This document shows positions 35,782-45,101 of a DNA stretch of 64,000 bases, one piece after another (within the stretch, counting starts at the first letter, position 1; each line of letters begins with the position of its first letter). A model generated the notes under the pieces. It did not search any database and was not told the origin of the DNA. It saw only the letters and a program-made list of their open reading frames with translations. The position numbers and the translations under genes are program-made. The DNA comes from Bdellovibrio sp. ZAP7 (GTDB lineage: Bacteria > Bdellovibrionota > UBA1018 > CAIMNF01), in the NCBI GenBank assembly GCA_945874535.1, contig CAMCGZ010000011.1, positions 1-64,000 of the forward strand, read 5' to 3'.

Positions 35782-37869
35782 ATGAGCCCGTCCGAAATGA
35801 AGTTTCATATCCGGGGGATGACCTGTGCCGCGTGTGTTTCCAAACTCGAGGCCGCTCTCCAAAAAATTCCCGGAGCGGAAGGGGTCTCGGTGAATCTGGC
35901 AACCGGAAGGGGCCGGATCCGGTTGAATGAGACGGAAGAGACGGCGCGAAGCCTGGTGCAGGGTGCGGTCGCAAGAGCCGGTTACGAAGCGGTCTTCACA
36001 GGAGCCCTCGACCCCGAGCGGGAAGCGAGGATCGAATTTACGGAATGGATCCGGGCTGCGATCCTGTCGATCCCTTTGGTGTTGATGTTTCCGATACCCT
36101 TTTGGATCCAGGCTGCAGTCGCGTCAGTGATCCAATTCGGTTCCGGCCGGAAGTTCTATGTCGGTGCTTGGAAGTCGATCCGGAGCGGAAGTGCCAATAT
36201 GGATGTCCTCGTGGTTCTGGGCACCACAGCCGCCTACGGACTCAGCTTTTTTTCACACCATCCTTGGTTTGAAAGTTCGGCCATGATTCTGGTTCTCGTG
36301 CGGCTCGGAAAGTGGCTCGAGCTCCGTGCCCGCATCCGAACCACCCGCGCACTTCGCTCGCTTGAGACGCTCCAACCCGTTTCGGCCCGGGTGTGTTTCG
36401 GGGATCAAACCTTCGAGATGCCGATATCCGGAGTGAAGCGGGGGGACCGCATTCTGGTGCTGCCCGGGGAACGGATCCCTGCCGATGGCCGGTTGGTTGA
36501 GGGAGAGAGTGACCTCGATGAATCCTTCTTGACCGGAGAAAGTCGTCTGCTTGCTAAAATTGCGGGTGATACCGTCCGGGGTGGGGCACTCAATATCACG
36601 GGCCCGATCCGGATCGAGCTGACCGCGCTCGGAGCGGAAACCATCTTATCGAGAATCATCGCATTGATCGAAAACGCCCAAGATAAAAAACCACCCATCC
36701 AGCGCGCGGTCGATCGGGTCTCTGCGGTATTTGTTCCTGCGGTCCTGCTTCTTGCTTTAGGCGTTCTGTTCTGGATCGGAATCCAATCGGGATTCGGTGA
36801 GACTGCGCTATTGCGGGCGGTGACCGTCCTGGTGATTGCTTGTCCCTGTGCTCTCGGACTGGCGACCCCGACTGCGCTTATGGTGGGAACCGGTCGCGCC
36901 GCAAAAGAGGGGATTTTCATCCGCGATATGGATGCGCTCGAAATGGCAAACTGGATTACGGTGCTCGCTCTCGATAAAACCGGGACCCTCACCACCGGAA
37001 AGCCCGTTCTCAGTCGGATCGAATCCATCGAATCGGAGCGCGCTCTCGAGATCGCAAGGGCGTTGCAGGTCGGGAGTGAGCATCCATTGGCTAGGGCCAT
37101 CCTTCGAGCCGCCCCATCCGGACAGAAAGCAACGGGCATCCGGATTCTTCCAGGCAGGGGAATCGAGGGTCGGGTGGATGGAAAGCTCTATCAGATGGGA
37201 AGCGACCGGTTGCTCGAATCCAATGGTCTTCCTGTTCCCATCGAAAGTGGATCGGGATCTTGCTCTTACCTGATCGAGTCGGCGGAATCTCCCCGTTGTC
37301 TGGCTGTATTTTGGTTCGAGGACGAGCTGAAACCCGGGGCTATCGAATTTGTGCGCCGGCTCCGTCAGATGAAGATCCGGCCCGTCTTGCTCACCGGAGA
37401 CCGCCAGGAGGAGGCGTCCAGAATCGCTGGGATCCTCGGAATCGATGACGTTCATGCCCGGATGTTACCCGAGGAAAAGGCCGGTGTGATGGAATCACTG
37501 AGGAATCGGGGTGAGTGTGTTGCGATGCTCGGAGACGGGGTCAACGATGCCCCGGCCTTGGCGCTCGCCGATGTCGGAATCGCCCTTTCTACCGGTACCG
37601 ATGCAGCCATGCAAACCGCCGGGATCACCTTGCTGGGTGGGGATCCGCTCAAGTCCCTCGAGGCGATCCGGATCTCCCGGGCCACCTACTGGAAGATCCG
37701 GCAAAACCTGGCTTGGGCCTTTGTTTACAACCTGATCGGGATCCCGCTTGCCATGACCGGAGTGCTGTCCCCTGTTCATGCCGGGGCCGCTATGGCATTG
37801 AGTAGTGTGAGTGTCGTCCTCAGTTCGTTATTGTTAGGGAGAATCCGTCATGCTGAAGTCCACCGCTGA
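35782..37869 (+). CDS. copA: Copper-translocating P1B-type ATPase
   Basis: This 695-residue Cu(I) exporter of the inner membrane has a single N-terminal HMA domain with RGMTCAACVSKLE (about 11-23), actuator LTGES, the ion-binding CPC in ACPCALGLATP, phosphorylation loop LDKTGTLTTGKP, SEHPLARAI (HP motif) and GDGVNDAPALALADVGIAL. The length is slightly shorter than the family average but complete. Its last 20 bp overlap the next gene. The start could also be the ATG at 35797. Confidence 0.94.
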   Translation: MSPSEMKFHIRGMTCAACVSKLEAALQKIPGAEGVSVNLATGRGRIRLNETEETARSLVQGAVARAGYEAVFTGALDPEREARIEFTEWIRAAILSIPLVLMFPIPFWIQAAVASVIQFGSGRKFYVGAWKSIRSGSANMDVLVVLGTTAAYGLSFFSHHPWFESSAMILVLVRLGKWLELRARIRTTRALRSLETLQPVSARVCFGDQTFEMPISGVKRGDRILVLPGERIPADGRLVEGESDLDESFLTGESRLLAKIAGDTVRGGALNITGPIRIELTALGAETILSRIIALIENAQDKKPPIQRAVDRVSAVFVPAVLLLALGVLFWIGIQSGFGETALLRAVTVLVIACPCALGLATPTALMVGTGRAAKEGIFIRDMDALEMANWITVLALDKTGTLTTGKPVLSRIESIESERALEIARALQVGSEHPLARAILRAAPSGQKATGIRILPGRGIEGRVDGKLYQMGSDRLLESNGLPVPIESGSGSCSYLIESAESPRCLAVFWFEDELKPGAIEFVRRLRQMKIRPVLLTGDRQEEASRIAGILGIDDVHARMLPEEKAGVMESLRNRGECVAMLGDGVNDAPALALADVGIALSTGTDAAMQTAGITLLGGDPLKSLEAIRISRATYWKIRQNLAWAFVYNLIGIPLAMTGVLSPVHAGAAMALSSVSVVLSSLLLGRIRHAEVHR

Positions 37870-38971
37870 GAAACTCTGTTGCCCGGCCAGAATCCAGGGA
37901 AAACCCTGTCAGGGTCAGTTCCGGTTGGAGGGCCAGGGCACCCGGGATGAAGTGGTCTACGGAGCGCTCGAGTGTGAGCGCTGCGGGGAGCGCTATCCCA
38001 TACTCGAGGGGGTGGCCATCGTGGTTCCCGAGCCGGGCGAGTACTTGTTGGCACACGTGAAAGGCATCTCGAAGTTTGTTCCCGATTCCCAGATCCCGTC
38101 CGAATATCGCGATGAATTTACCGAGCAGCGCGAGGCCCTCGAGGCCGAAGCCGGCGAACACATCGAGGAGGACCTCGAGTCGGGTCGGGTCAATGCTTTG
38201 TACTTGATGAACCACTACCTGGGTTGCGAGGGAAACCCCGAGACCTGGTGGAAGAGTGTTCCGGCATCCGAGAGTCCGGAGATCACCGAATGGATCCGTC
38301 GCTACTGGGACCGTGGGCCCTTTGAAACGGTATCCGCTTGGATCGAACCGGGGCAGACCGTACTGGAGCTCGGTTGCGGTGTCGGAGGATTGTGCAGAAG
38401 GATCCGCGGAAAAGCCAAGAGCTACCTCGGGGTCGACAGTTCCTTTCATTCCATCTTGCTGGCCCGGCATCTCAATCTCGGAGCTCCTTATCGGGGTGAG
38501 CTCCGGTTTCCGGGAGATTTGCTTTTCGGTAACCTCGCCCGTGAGTTCACCTTGCCGATCGAACGAGGAGGAATCCATGCCGACGGTGTTCCGTATTCTG
38601 ATTTCGTGGTGGGGGAGATCGACGCACTTCCTCTTCCGTCAGGGAAGTTCGAAGTGACGGTCTCGATGAATGCCATCGACATGCTCAATGAGCCGAAGAT
38701 CCTGCCTGAAGAACAGTTCCGGTTGGTTTCGCCGGGCGGGGTGGCCATCCAGACCGGCCCTTACATCTGGCACGATCGGATTGCAAAAGGGCTGCGTGGA
38801 CGGATGCCGAAAGGGATCTCGGACTCTGCAGCCGTTGTCGAATGGCTATACCGGATTTGCGGATTCCGGGTCGAGAAGTCAGAGCCTCATGTCCCTTGGC
38901 TGTTTTTCAAGCATCTGAGGCAGATCGAGTTGTATTCGGTTCATGCCCTGTACGCAAAGAAGCCGGACTAA
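37850..38971 (+). CDS. SAM-dependent methyltransferase with Trm112-like zinc module
   Basis: This is a 373-residue protein. The N-terminal about 60 residues are a Trm112/UPF0434-like module with Cys residues (KLCCP ... CERCGERYPILEGVAIVVP). The C-terminal half has a class I methyltransferase core (TVLELGCGVGGLCRRIRG, motif I; YLGVDSSFHSI). An extra helical region (about 90-160) lies between them. The substrate is unknown. It overlaps copA by 20 bp and the convergent flavoprotein by 4 bp. Confidence 0.85.
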   Translation: MLKSTAEKLCCPARIQGKPCQGQFRLEGQGTRDEVVYGALECERCGERYPILEGVAIVVPEPGEYLLAHVKGISKFVPDSQIPSEYRDEFTEQREALEAEAGEHIEEDLESGRVNALYLMNHYLGCEGNPETWWKSVPASESPEITEWIRRYWDRGPFETVSAWIEPGQTVLELGCGVGGLCRRIRGKAKSYLGVDSSFHSILLARHLNLGAPYRGELRFPGDLLFGNLAREFTLPIERGGIHADGVPYSDFVVGEIDALPLPSGKFEVTVSMNAIDMLNEPKILPEEQFRLVSPGGVAIQTGPYIWHDRIAKGLRGRMPKGISDSAAVVEWLYRICGFRVEKSEPHVPWLFFKHLRQIELYSVHALYAKKPD

Positions 38972-40161
38972 ACCACGTCGCCCGCCGCTGCGCCCGAAGC
39001 CCAAGCCCACTGAAAGTTGTATCCGCCGAGCCAGCCTGTGACGTCCACCACTTCGCCGATAAAATGGAGTCCGGCAACTTTCTTGGTCTCCAGGGTTTTC
39101 GATGACAATTCATCTGTAGAAACTCCCCCCCGGGTGACCTCTGCCTTGGAGTACCCGACGGTGGCTTTCGGAACAAAGGTCCATTCTTTCAGTAAGCTAC
39201 AAAAGGCCCGGAGGTCTTTTTCAGACACATCCGGAAGCGGCTTCAAGTCCGGAAAATACAGTTCGCAAAGGCGCTCGGACAATCGTGAAGCCAGGAGTTC
39301 AGAAAGGAGGTTCTTGACGAGAGAGCGGTTCCCAGCCTTCTTTTTTTCGAGAAACCAGCTCATCGGATCCATTCCCGGGAGAAAATCGATCGTGACCGGA
39401 TCGCCACTGTACCAGTGAAGCGAGGCCTGGAGAGTGGCAGGTCCCGAGAGTCCTGCATGCGTGAACAGGATTGCCTCATGGAAGCGGATGCCGTTGCAGG
39501 TGATATTGGAGTCGAAAGAGACTCCTGCGAGTCCAGAAAATCGATGTGCTTCTTCGTCGGCGAATACGAATCCATCAAGCGCGGCAGCCCGCTCGACCAA
39601 ATCCAGACCGAAGTTCTTGGCGATTTCGTATCCGATCCCGGTGGCACCGATCTTGGGTAATGAAAGTCCTCCGGTGGCGACGACCACCGAAGAGCACTCG
39701 ATCGATCCCCGGTCCGTACGCACCCGGAATCGATCCGGGTTGTCCGAGAGTTTCTCGACCTTCTCGATCTTGCAGGACAGCTCAAAGCGCGCGCCAGCCG
39801 CCAAGCACTCCTTTTCGAGCATTTCGACAATCGCCTGAGCGCTGCCATCGCAGAATTGCTGACCGAGCTTTTTCTCATGATAAGCAATGCCATGCTGATT
39901 CACCAATTCGATGAAGTCCCAAGGCGAGTAACGGGCCAAAGCCGACTTCATGAAATGAGGATTCTTCGAGACATAATTTCCCGGTCCTGCGCCAAGATTG
40001 GTGAAGTTACAACGACCGCCCCCTGAGATCAGGATTTTGCCCCCGATCTTCTTCGCATGGTCCAGGAGGATCACCGAACGCCCCCGGCGCCCCGCCCGGA
40101 TCGCACACATCATCCCGGCTCCACCGGCCCCTAAAATGACGACATCGGCTTCGTTTTGCAT
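38968..40161 (-). CDS. HI0933-family NAD(P)/FAD-dependent oxidoreductase
   Basis: This 397-residue flavoprotein starts DVVILGAGGAGMMCAIRAGRRGRSVILLDHAKKIG with the FAD Rossmann loop, and has KILISGGGRCNFTN, the hallmark of the HI0933/BaiN family. VVVATGGLSLPKIGATGIGYEIA and a C-terminal 'GEVVDVTGWLGGYNFQWAWASG' complete it. Members are often annotated as aminoacetone or bile-acid reductases, but the reaction of most is unknown. The start at 40161 has no Shine-Dalgarno; a TTGATG-N17-TATGGT promoter places initiation on this ATG. Confidence 0.9.
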   Translation of the reverse strand: MQNEADVVILGAGGAGMMCAIRAGRRGRSVILLDHAKKIGGKILISGGGRCNFTNLGAGPGNYVSKNPHFMKSALARYSPWDFIELVNQHGIAYHEKKLGQQFCDGSAQAIVEMLEKECLAAGARFELSCKIEKVEKLSDNPDRFRVRTDRGSIECSSVVVATGGLSLPKIGATGIGYEIAKNFGLDLVERAAALDGFVFADEEAHRFSGLAGVSFDSNITCNGIRFHEAILFTHAGLSGPATLQASLHWYSGDPVTIDFLPGMDPMSWFLEKKKAGNRSLVKNLLSELLASRLSERLCELYFPDLKPLPDVSEKDLRAFCSLLKEWTFVPKATVGYSKAEVTRGGVSTDELSSKTLETKKVAGLHFIGEVVDVTGWLGGYNFQWAWASGAAAGDVV

Positions 40162-40167
40162 GGGGGC

Positions 40168-40196
40168 ACCATACTCTCTCCCCCACGAGGCATCAA
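40168..40196 (-). promoter_or_regulatory. Promoter with leaderless geometry for the flavoprotein gene
   Basis: On the minus strand TTGATG (40191-40196), 17 bp and TATGGT (40168-40173), then 6 bases (GCCCCC) to the ATG. Confidence 0.65.
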
Positions 40197-40413
40197 TCGG
40201 GATCTTCCGGCCCCACCCCGATTCACATTGTCCCACCCCGGGGGCCGTTTTCGATTTACCGCAGGTGCGGCGCTGGTCCGACCTTTGCAAATCGGACGAC
40301 GCGGTGGCCGGTTTTAAGAGGCCCGGTCGGAGGCGTTACATCCCATCCCATCCCTACGCCTACGCCCGGGTTTCTTGAAGCCGGTCCACCCTTGATCATC
40401 GAAGGGGTTCCAC

Positions 40414-40638
40414 ATGCTCGGTCGTATCTTCATCCTGACGTTCTTCATTTGCGGTTCACCGGCCTCGGCCGACTCCGTTTCGCGGTACTGGAACCCCGTC
40501 CGCCCGAAGGACCCGGAGGCACCCGTTCAACGCTGGATCCGGACCGTCCACCAACTCGTCGACCGGCCCCTGTTTGAAACCCGCGATCTCCGGGTAGGCA
40601 TCCTTCCTTTCGGTGCCATCGAAATCCGGTTCAAGTGA
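40414..40638 (+). CDS. Small exported protein of unknown function
   Basis: This 74-residue protein has a signal peptide (MLGRIFILTFFICGSPASA, cleavage near 19) and a basic mature part ending GILPFGAIEIRF. No family recognised. A GGGG motif 6-9 bases before the ATG gives weak support for initiation. The 250 bp between it and the flavoprotein gene hold only the divergent promoter and a 6-bp inverted repeat (GTCCGA/TCGGAC at 40276-40297); I see no other gene there. Confidence 0.6.
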   Translation: MLGRIFILTFFICGSPASADSVSRYWNPVRPKDPEAPVQRWIRTVHQLVDRPLFETRDLRVGILPFGAIEIRFK

Positions 40639-40641
40639 TCG

Positions 40642-40962
40642 TCAGTGTTTGATTTCGGGCGCTGCCTCTGTCGAAGAAGAGGTGTGGATTTTTCGACGTT
40701 TGCTCACCAGATTGTAAACAGCCAATCCTGTGATGGCAAAGGCGGCCATTGCCACAAAAGGCTCCTTCTTCACGCTTTCTGAAACCCGTCCGAGCAGAGA
40801 GTCGATTTTCGACGACGCCGATTCGACAGCGTCAATCACCAAGGACTCCACCTCTTTCAGCATGGTCCCGCCATACTCACCCAGGGTGGTTTTCTCGTGT
40901 TGCATGAATTCCCGGGTACGACTTCTTAGAGACTCAATCTTCTCATTCACATTTTGGTCCAT
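40642..40962 (-). CDS. DUF883/YqjD-like membrane-associated protein
   Basis: This 106-residue protein has a helical, charged N-terminal two thirds (NEKIESLRSRTREFMQHEKT, SLVIDAVESASSKIDSLLGR) and a single C-terminal transmembrane helix (PFVAMAAFAITGLAVYNLV, about 71-89) with a basic tail. This is the layout of the DUF883 (ElaB/YqjD) family, tail-anchored inner-membrane proteins that can bind ribosomes. Family assignment is tentative. GAGG 7-8 bases before the ATG at 40962 supports the start. Confidence 0.65.
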   Translation of the reverse strand: MDQNVNEKIESLRSRTREFMQHEKTTLGEYGGTMLKEVESLVIDAVESASSKIDSLLGRVSESVKKEPFVAMAAFAITGLAVYNLVSKRRKIHTSSSTEAAPEIKH

Positions 40963-41017
40963 GATGGAACCTCGCTTTCCGCATATCAAGGGAGCAAGCG
41001 GCGTGCCCGCGGGGCGA

Positions 41018-41809
41018 TCACTTCACCGCGACGAGGTACGCCAAATACGACTCGGGGAGTTCTGCGCTCTCGGTCGGAAGCAATTCTCCAGTGCCACGGC
41101 CCTTCGAGTCCACCTGTTCCCAGAGAACCACGCTCTTCCTGAATCCGGCATCGGCGAGAGCATCGCGAAGCTCGGGAATCCCCCAGATCCGCCAGTGGTA
41201 CTGAAAGGCGTCCTGAAGCCAAGTGCCATCCGGCAAACCGAAGTGGATGGAGTAATCATTGATGCCGGTGATGGGATCGTACTGATGCTGTTCCCAGATT
41301 TGCTTCACTCCTCCGACTCCAGGAACCGAGAAGCTCCGTTGATCGTGTCGGGTCTCGATGAATCCCGGTCCCCCTGCCACTTCCAGGAACAGAGTTCCCG
41401 GTTTTTGAAGGGATTCATGTACAGCCCGGAAGTAACGAACCAGATCTGCGCGGGTCAGGAAGGTGAAGCACGAGAAATTGAATGCCCCGATCATGTCGAA
41501 AGTCTCGGAGGTGCGTTTCCGCACATCCTGGCGCTTCAATCGGATTCGAGATTTCTCTTCGCTCGAGAGCTGCGAAAGATTCCGTTCGCGAGCAATCCGG
41601 AGCGGCTCAGGATCGAGGTCGAGTCCGAGGGCCTGGTGACGGGACGATTGCTTCACCCACTCGCATGCGATTCTTGCGGTTCCGCAAAAATCCTCACGGA
41701 ACACATACGGATTTTTCCGGGTCAGCCACCTGTGAAATTGGGGGAGGTAGTCCGTCTGCCAGCGGGGGCTCTGGACCCCGTATTCATAGAGCAGGTATTT
41801 TTTGTTCAA
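41018..41809 (-). CDS. SAM-dependent methyltransferase
   Basis: This 263-residue class I methyltransferase has YVFREDFCGTARIACEWV (modified motif I), ALGLDLDPEPLRIARER (motif II region) and MIGAFNFSCFTFLTRADLVRYF. Substrate unknown. I place the start at TTG 41809, whose TTGA overlaps the stop of the upstream gene. An in-frame ATG at 41848 would add 13 residues inside that gene and lacks a well-spaced ribosome site. Confidence 0.8.
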   Translation of the reverse strand: MNKKYLLYEYGVQSPRWQTDYLPQFHRWLTRKNPYVFREDFCGTARIACEWVKQSSRHQALGLDLDPEPLRIARERNLSQLSSEEKSRIRLKRQDVRKRTSETFDMIGAFNFSCFTFLTRADLVRYFRAVHESLQKPGTLFLEVAGGPGFIETRHDQRSFSVPGVGGVKQIWEQHQYDPITGINDYSIHFGLPDGTWLQDAFQYHWRIWGIPELRDALADAGFRKSVVLWEQVDSKGRGTGELLPTESAELPESYLAYLVAVK

Positions 41810-42066
41810 GGACGGACCTGAATGGGATTGCCCGAGCTGTCCACACATAGCCTGACAGAAGATCCATGATCCTGGAACTGCCCTTCGTTGCAGTTGTGGT
41901 CAGTCGACTTGACGAGATAACGCTTCCCGTAAAATGAAATGAAGGAAGGCGATTCGGGCGAGAGGCTGGCGGGTTTCCGGTTGGGTTCTGCTTTTTTGTT
42001 GGGTTGGGCTCCAGCTGGAGAGCTGATGAACACCGCTAAAAATAAAATGGAAAACAACACTCTCAT
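41806..42066 (-). CDS. Small exported protein of unknown function
   Basis: This 86-residue protein has a signal peptide (MRVLFSILFLAVFISSPAGA, cleavage near 20), a Pro/Lys/Ser-rich linker and a C-terminal domain with two Cys (HNCNEG, RLCVDS) likely to form a disulfide. The layout resembles small hypothetical secreted proteins of Bdellovibrionota. It is coupled by a 4-bp overlap to the methyltransferase gene. A GAGGTAG motif lies just before the ATG. Confidence 0.7.
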   Translation of the reverse strand: MRVLFSILFLAVFISSPAGAQPNKKAEPNRKPASLSPESPSFISFYGKRYLVKSTDHNCNEGQFQDHGSSVRLCVDSSGNPIQVRP

Positions 42067-42179
42067 CCCTACCTCTGAAACAGGTTAACAAATGGAATTT
42101 CATGAAATAATGAGTCGTTTTCGACACAGCTACACTTCAATGGATTTCGTTGAGCCGGAGCCTGTGGTAGCGTTTCGTC

Positions 42180-43421
42180 ATGACAGAAGGATTTTTTCAT
42201 CGATTGGTCCGGATTCTCGGAAGCCGGCGCATGCTTGCCACGCTCGGGTATGGATTTTCTTCGGGAATTCCTCTTGCTCTGACGGGGAGTACCCTCCAGG
42301 CCTGGATGAGTCAGGAAAAAGTGAACCTGACCACGATCGGTGTCTTCTCCTTGGTGGGAATGCCCTACACGCTGAAGTTCCTCTGGTCGCCGTTTCTGGA
42401 TCGTTACCTGCCACCGGTACTCGGAAGACGGCGGGGGTGGATTCTGGTGCTTCAGATCCTTCTTGCGCTGACCATCTGCTGGATGGCCGTCACCTCCCCC
42501 TCGGAGCAGTCTGCGCGAATGGCCCTGATCGCTGTGGTGGCCGCTTTTTTGAGTGCCAGTCAGGACATCGTGGTCGACGCCTGGCGAACCGACACCCTGT
42601 TGCCCGAAGAATACGGTCTCGGATCGGGCGCCTATGTGATGGGATACCGGCTCGCCATGCTGGTGAGCGGAGCTTTGGCGCTGATTCTCGCCGATCGCAT
42701 TCCTTGGAAGCAAGTTTACTTCCTGATGGCACTCTCCATGGGGGTGGGCGTTCTGTGCACCCTCTTTTTGGCTCCTGAGCCCGAGGTCGACTCCGAAGCC
42801 CGACCCCACTCACTCCGGGAGGCGGTGGTTCTGCCGCTGGTGGATTTTTTCAAACGTAAGGGATCGATCGAGGTTCTGTCGTTTATTGTATTGTACAAAC
42901 TCGATGTAGTGGTGGCCTTGGCTCTGACCACGCCCTTCATGTTGGAACTCGGTTTTAGCAAAACCGATATCGGGGCGGTCAACAAGGGGATCGGACTCGT
43001 GGCCACAATTTTCGGTACCCTGGCTGGCGGAGCCCTCATGACCCGTCTGGGAATGAAGCGGTCTTTGTGGATCTTTGGAATCCTCCAGGGTGCGGGGAAT
43101 TTGCTTTTTCTGGCTTTGGCTTACACCGGGCTCAACTACCCGCTGATGGTGGGTGCGATCGCCACGGAGAACCTGCTCTCAGGAATGGGAACCGCGGCGT
43201 ATTCCGCTTTTTTGATGAGCCTCTGTAACAAGAAATTCTCGGCAACCCAGTATGCGCTCCTGACCAGTCTCATGGCATTGACACGGGTGGTGGCCGGGGC
43301 CCCTACGGGATACATGGCCGAGCACCTGGGATGGCCGGCCTACTTCGCTGTGGCGATCAGCTTGATGTTGCCGGGACTCTTGCTCTTGACCCGTTACGAC
43401 CGGTGGACCGTCACGTCTTGA
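42180..43421 (+). CDS. ampG: AmpG-family muropeptide permease
   Basis: This 413-residue MFS protein of the PAT group has 12 predicted helices. LGYGFSSGIPLALTGSTLQ at the first helix, GMPYTLKFLWSPFLDRY and RRRGWILVLQ are AmpG signatures. It imports anhydro-muropeptides from the periplasm for cell-wall recycling. In predatory relatives it could also take up prey wall fragments, which is speculation. alkB follows after 8 bp on the same strand. Confidence 0.92.
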   Translation: MTEGFFHRLVRILGSRRMLATLGYGFSSGIPLALTGSTLQAWMSQEKVNLTTIGVFSLVGMPYTLKFLWSPFLDRYLPPVLGRRRGWILVLQILLALTICWMAVTSPSEQSARMALIAVVAAFLSASQDIVVDAWRTDTLLPEEYGLGSGAYVMGYRLAMLVSGALALILADRIPWKQVYFLMALSMGVGVLCTLFLAPEPEVDSEARPHSLREAVVLPLVDFFKRKGSIEVLSFIVLYKLDVVVALALTTPFMLELGFSKTDIGAVNKGIGLVATIFGTLAGGALMTRLGMKRSLWIFGILQGAGNLLFLALAYTGLNYPLMVGAIATENLLSGMGTAAYSAFLMSLCNKKFSATQYALLTSLMALTRVVAGAPTGYMAEHLGWPAYFAVAISLMLPGLLLLTRYDRWTVTS

Positions 43422-43429
43422 CCCAAGTG

Positions 43430-44020
43430 ATGAACCCCCAGAGACCCTCCTTGCTTCCTGCTCCTGCCCGTGTGGATGTGGTGGACGCATTCATTGAGGC
43501 TGGCGAAACTCAGGGGTACTTTAACAGAGTTCAAACCGAGACCCGTTGGCAGGAGCGGGAGATCGTGATGTTCGGGAAGCGGGTCATGCAACCGAGGCTG
43601 GTGGCGTGGCAGGGGGATCCGGGGAAATCGTATCGTTACTCGGGAGTGACCTGGCAGCCCGATCCCTGGGGTGGGGCGGTGGCGGAGATTCGGGAGCGCC
43701 TTCAGGAGCACCTCGGCATTCGATTCAACAGCGTCCTCCTGAACTTGTACCGGAATGGTAACGACTGCATGGGTTGGCATCGCGACGACGAGCCCGAATT
43801 GGGTTCGGAGCCGTGTATCGCCTCGGTTTCATTGGGCGCAGTCAGGAAATTCCGCTTCAGGAAAATGGGCGATCACCGTCAAAAAGCGGAGCTTGAGCTA
43901 GGATCCGGAAGTCTGCTCGTGATGTCGGGACGGACCCAGGAGCTCTGGCAACACGCCTTGCCGAGAATGTTGAGAGTGACGGAGCCCAGGATCAACCTCA
44001 CCTTCCGGGTCATCCTTTGA
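43430..44020 (+). CDS. alkB: AlkB-like 2-oxoglutarate/Fe(II)-dependent dioxygenase
   Basis: This is a 196-residue protein. The iron triad and 2-oxoglutarate arginines are visible: MGWHRDDEPELG (HxD), ELWQHALPR (distal His) and RINLTFRVIL (Arg pair). NLYRNGNDCMGWHRDD is typical of the ALKBH2/3-like bacterial group that reverses N-alkyl damage in DNA or RNA. The start is the first Met after ampG; no strong ribosome site is seen, so translation may be coupled to ampG. Confidence 0.92.
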   Translation: MNPQRPSLLPAPARVDVVDAFIEAGETQGYFNRVQTETRWQEREIVMFGKRVMQPRLVAWQGDPGKSYRYSGVTWQPDPWGGAVAEIRERLQEHLGIRFNSVLLNLYRNGNDCMGWHRDDEPELGSEPCIASVSLGAVRKFRFRKMGDHRQKAELELGSGSLLVMSGRTQELWQHALPRMLRVTEPRINLTFRVIL

Positions 44021-44032
44021 TACTCTAGGAGG

Positions 44033-45082
44033 GTGATCAAGTCCCTGTCTCCCGCTCTTTGGGTCTGCCTCATGTTTTTTTCTTTGTCTCTCACTTGGGT
44101 TGCGATTTCGAGAGAGTCGATCTCTTTAGATCAGATTCTTTCCGGAGGCTTTCCTTTTATCGAGCTACTCGGAGTGCTCATTGGCGGAGTTTTGATCAGG
44201 GCCACACGAGGGCGCCCCCGGATTCTGGTACTGGCTCTGGTCTGGCTCATTCCGGGTTATGCGGGGTGGAGCCTGTCGAGTGGTGAAAGCCTCATGCCGC
44301 TCAGAGACTGGATACCCGATCCTGCGATCGATTTTTTGTCGAGCTACCGCTTGATCTTGAGCGTACTCTCGATCCTCCCGCTCTTTTGGTTGGGTCAAGT
44401 GAGGGTGGTCGGCTCGCTTCTTGCCGAAGTCCTGCCCTGCTTTTTGATGGTGCTCGCGTATCCGTTTGTTCCACTCATGATTCGCACGTCGGGGCGGGCG
44501 GATTTCGACACAGCCCTCCTCCGGATGGATCAGTGGATCTTTGGTGGAGTCAATCCTCACTTCTGGATCTCGGCACGCATGCAGCCTTGGCTGACGGAAT
44601 GGTTTGCATTCTGTTACTCGCTCTACGGGGCCTTGATTCTTGCAGTGTTCGGACTTCTGATTCTCTCGGATCGAAAGGAAGGGCTCCGTCAGTTTGTCTT
44701 CCGGTTCACACTCGTTCTGGCGATCGGCTACACGTGCTACGCACTCGTCCCGGTTCAGGGTCCGGTTTTCACGCTCGCCTTTCCAGAGTCCATGGATCTT
44801 CGCTACCTGCATGGAGTGAAAGAGGCCTTGATGGATCGGGCCCGTATCGAGCGGGATTGTTTTCCGAGCCTCCACACCGCGCTGACGGGGTTGGCCTGGG
44901 GAACGCTCCTGAGTCATTCCAGAAGGTTGGCCTGGGCTTTGTCGCCCTTCGCATTCACAGTCCCTGTGGCATGCATCGCGCTTCGCTACCATTACGTGGT
45001 GGATGTGCTCGCGGGTGGTGTTTTGGTGTTGGGTGTGTTCGGAATCAATAAAAAAAGGCGCCAGGGGGAATCTCCCGCCTGA
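44033..45082 (+). CDS. PAP2-superfamily membrane phosphatase/transferase
   Basis: This 349-residue inner-membrane protein has about 8 helices. RIERDCFPSLHTAL (PSLHT) and CIALRYHYVVDVLAGG (RxHYxxDVxAG) are the second and third PAP2 phosphatase motifs, with catalytic His residues. The arrangement resembles inositol-phosphoceramide-synthase-like PAP2_3 proteins, so a lipid phosphate or phospho-head-group transfer role is likely. The annotated GTG at 44033 directly abuts AGGAGG with no spacer; a later start (for example ATG 44072) is possible. Confidence 0.85.
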   Translation: MIKSLSPALWVCLMFFSLSLTWVAISRESISLDQILSGGFPFIELLGVLIGGVLIRATRGRPRILVLALVWLIPGYAGWSLSSGESLMPLRDWIPDPAIDFLSSYRLILSVLSILPLFWLGQVRVVGSLLAEVLPCFLMVLAYPFVPLMIRTSGRADFDTALLRMDQWIFGGVNPHFWISARMQPWLTEWFAFCYSLYGALILAVFGLLILSDRKEGLRQFVFRFTLVLAIGYTCYALVPVQGPVFTLAFPESMDLRYLHGVKEALMDRARIERDCFPSLHTALTGLAWGTLLSHSRRLAWALSPFAFTVPVACIALRYHYVVDVLAGGVLVLGVFGINKKRRQGESPA

Positions 45083-45096
45083 CGCCTTCGATTTTT
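45055..45096 (+). terminator. Bidirectional rho-independent terminator
   Basis: AAGGCG (45055-45060) pairs with CGCCTT (45083-45088), with inner pairing of CAGG.GGGA and TCCC.CCTG; T6 follows on the plus strand and T7 on the minus strand. It overlaps the last codons of the PAP2 gene and lies 20 bp from the protease stop, serving both convergent genes. Confidence 0.85.
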
Positions 45097-45101
45097 TCAG
45101 A

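Noticed and set aside
36405-37139. 244-codon minus-strand ORF
   Set aside because: Antisense to the copA catalytic core, with no coding features of its own.
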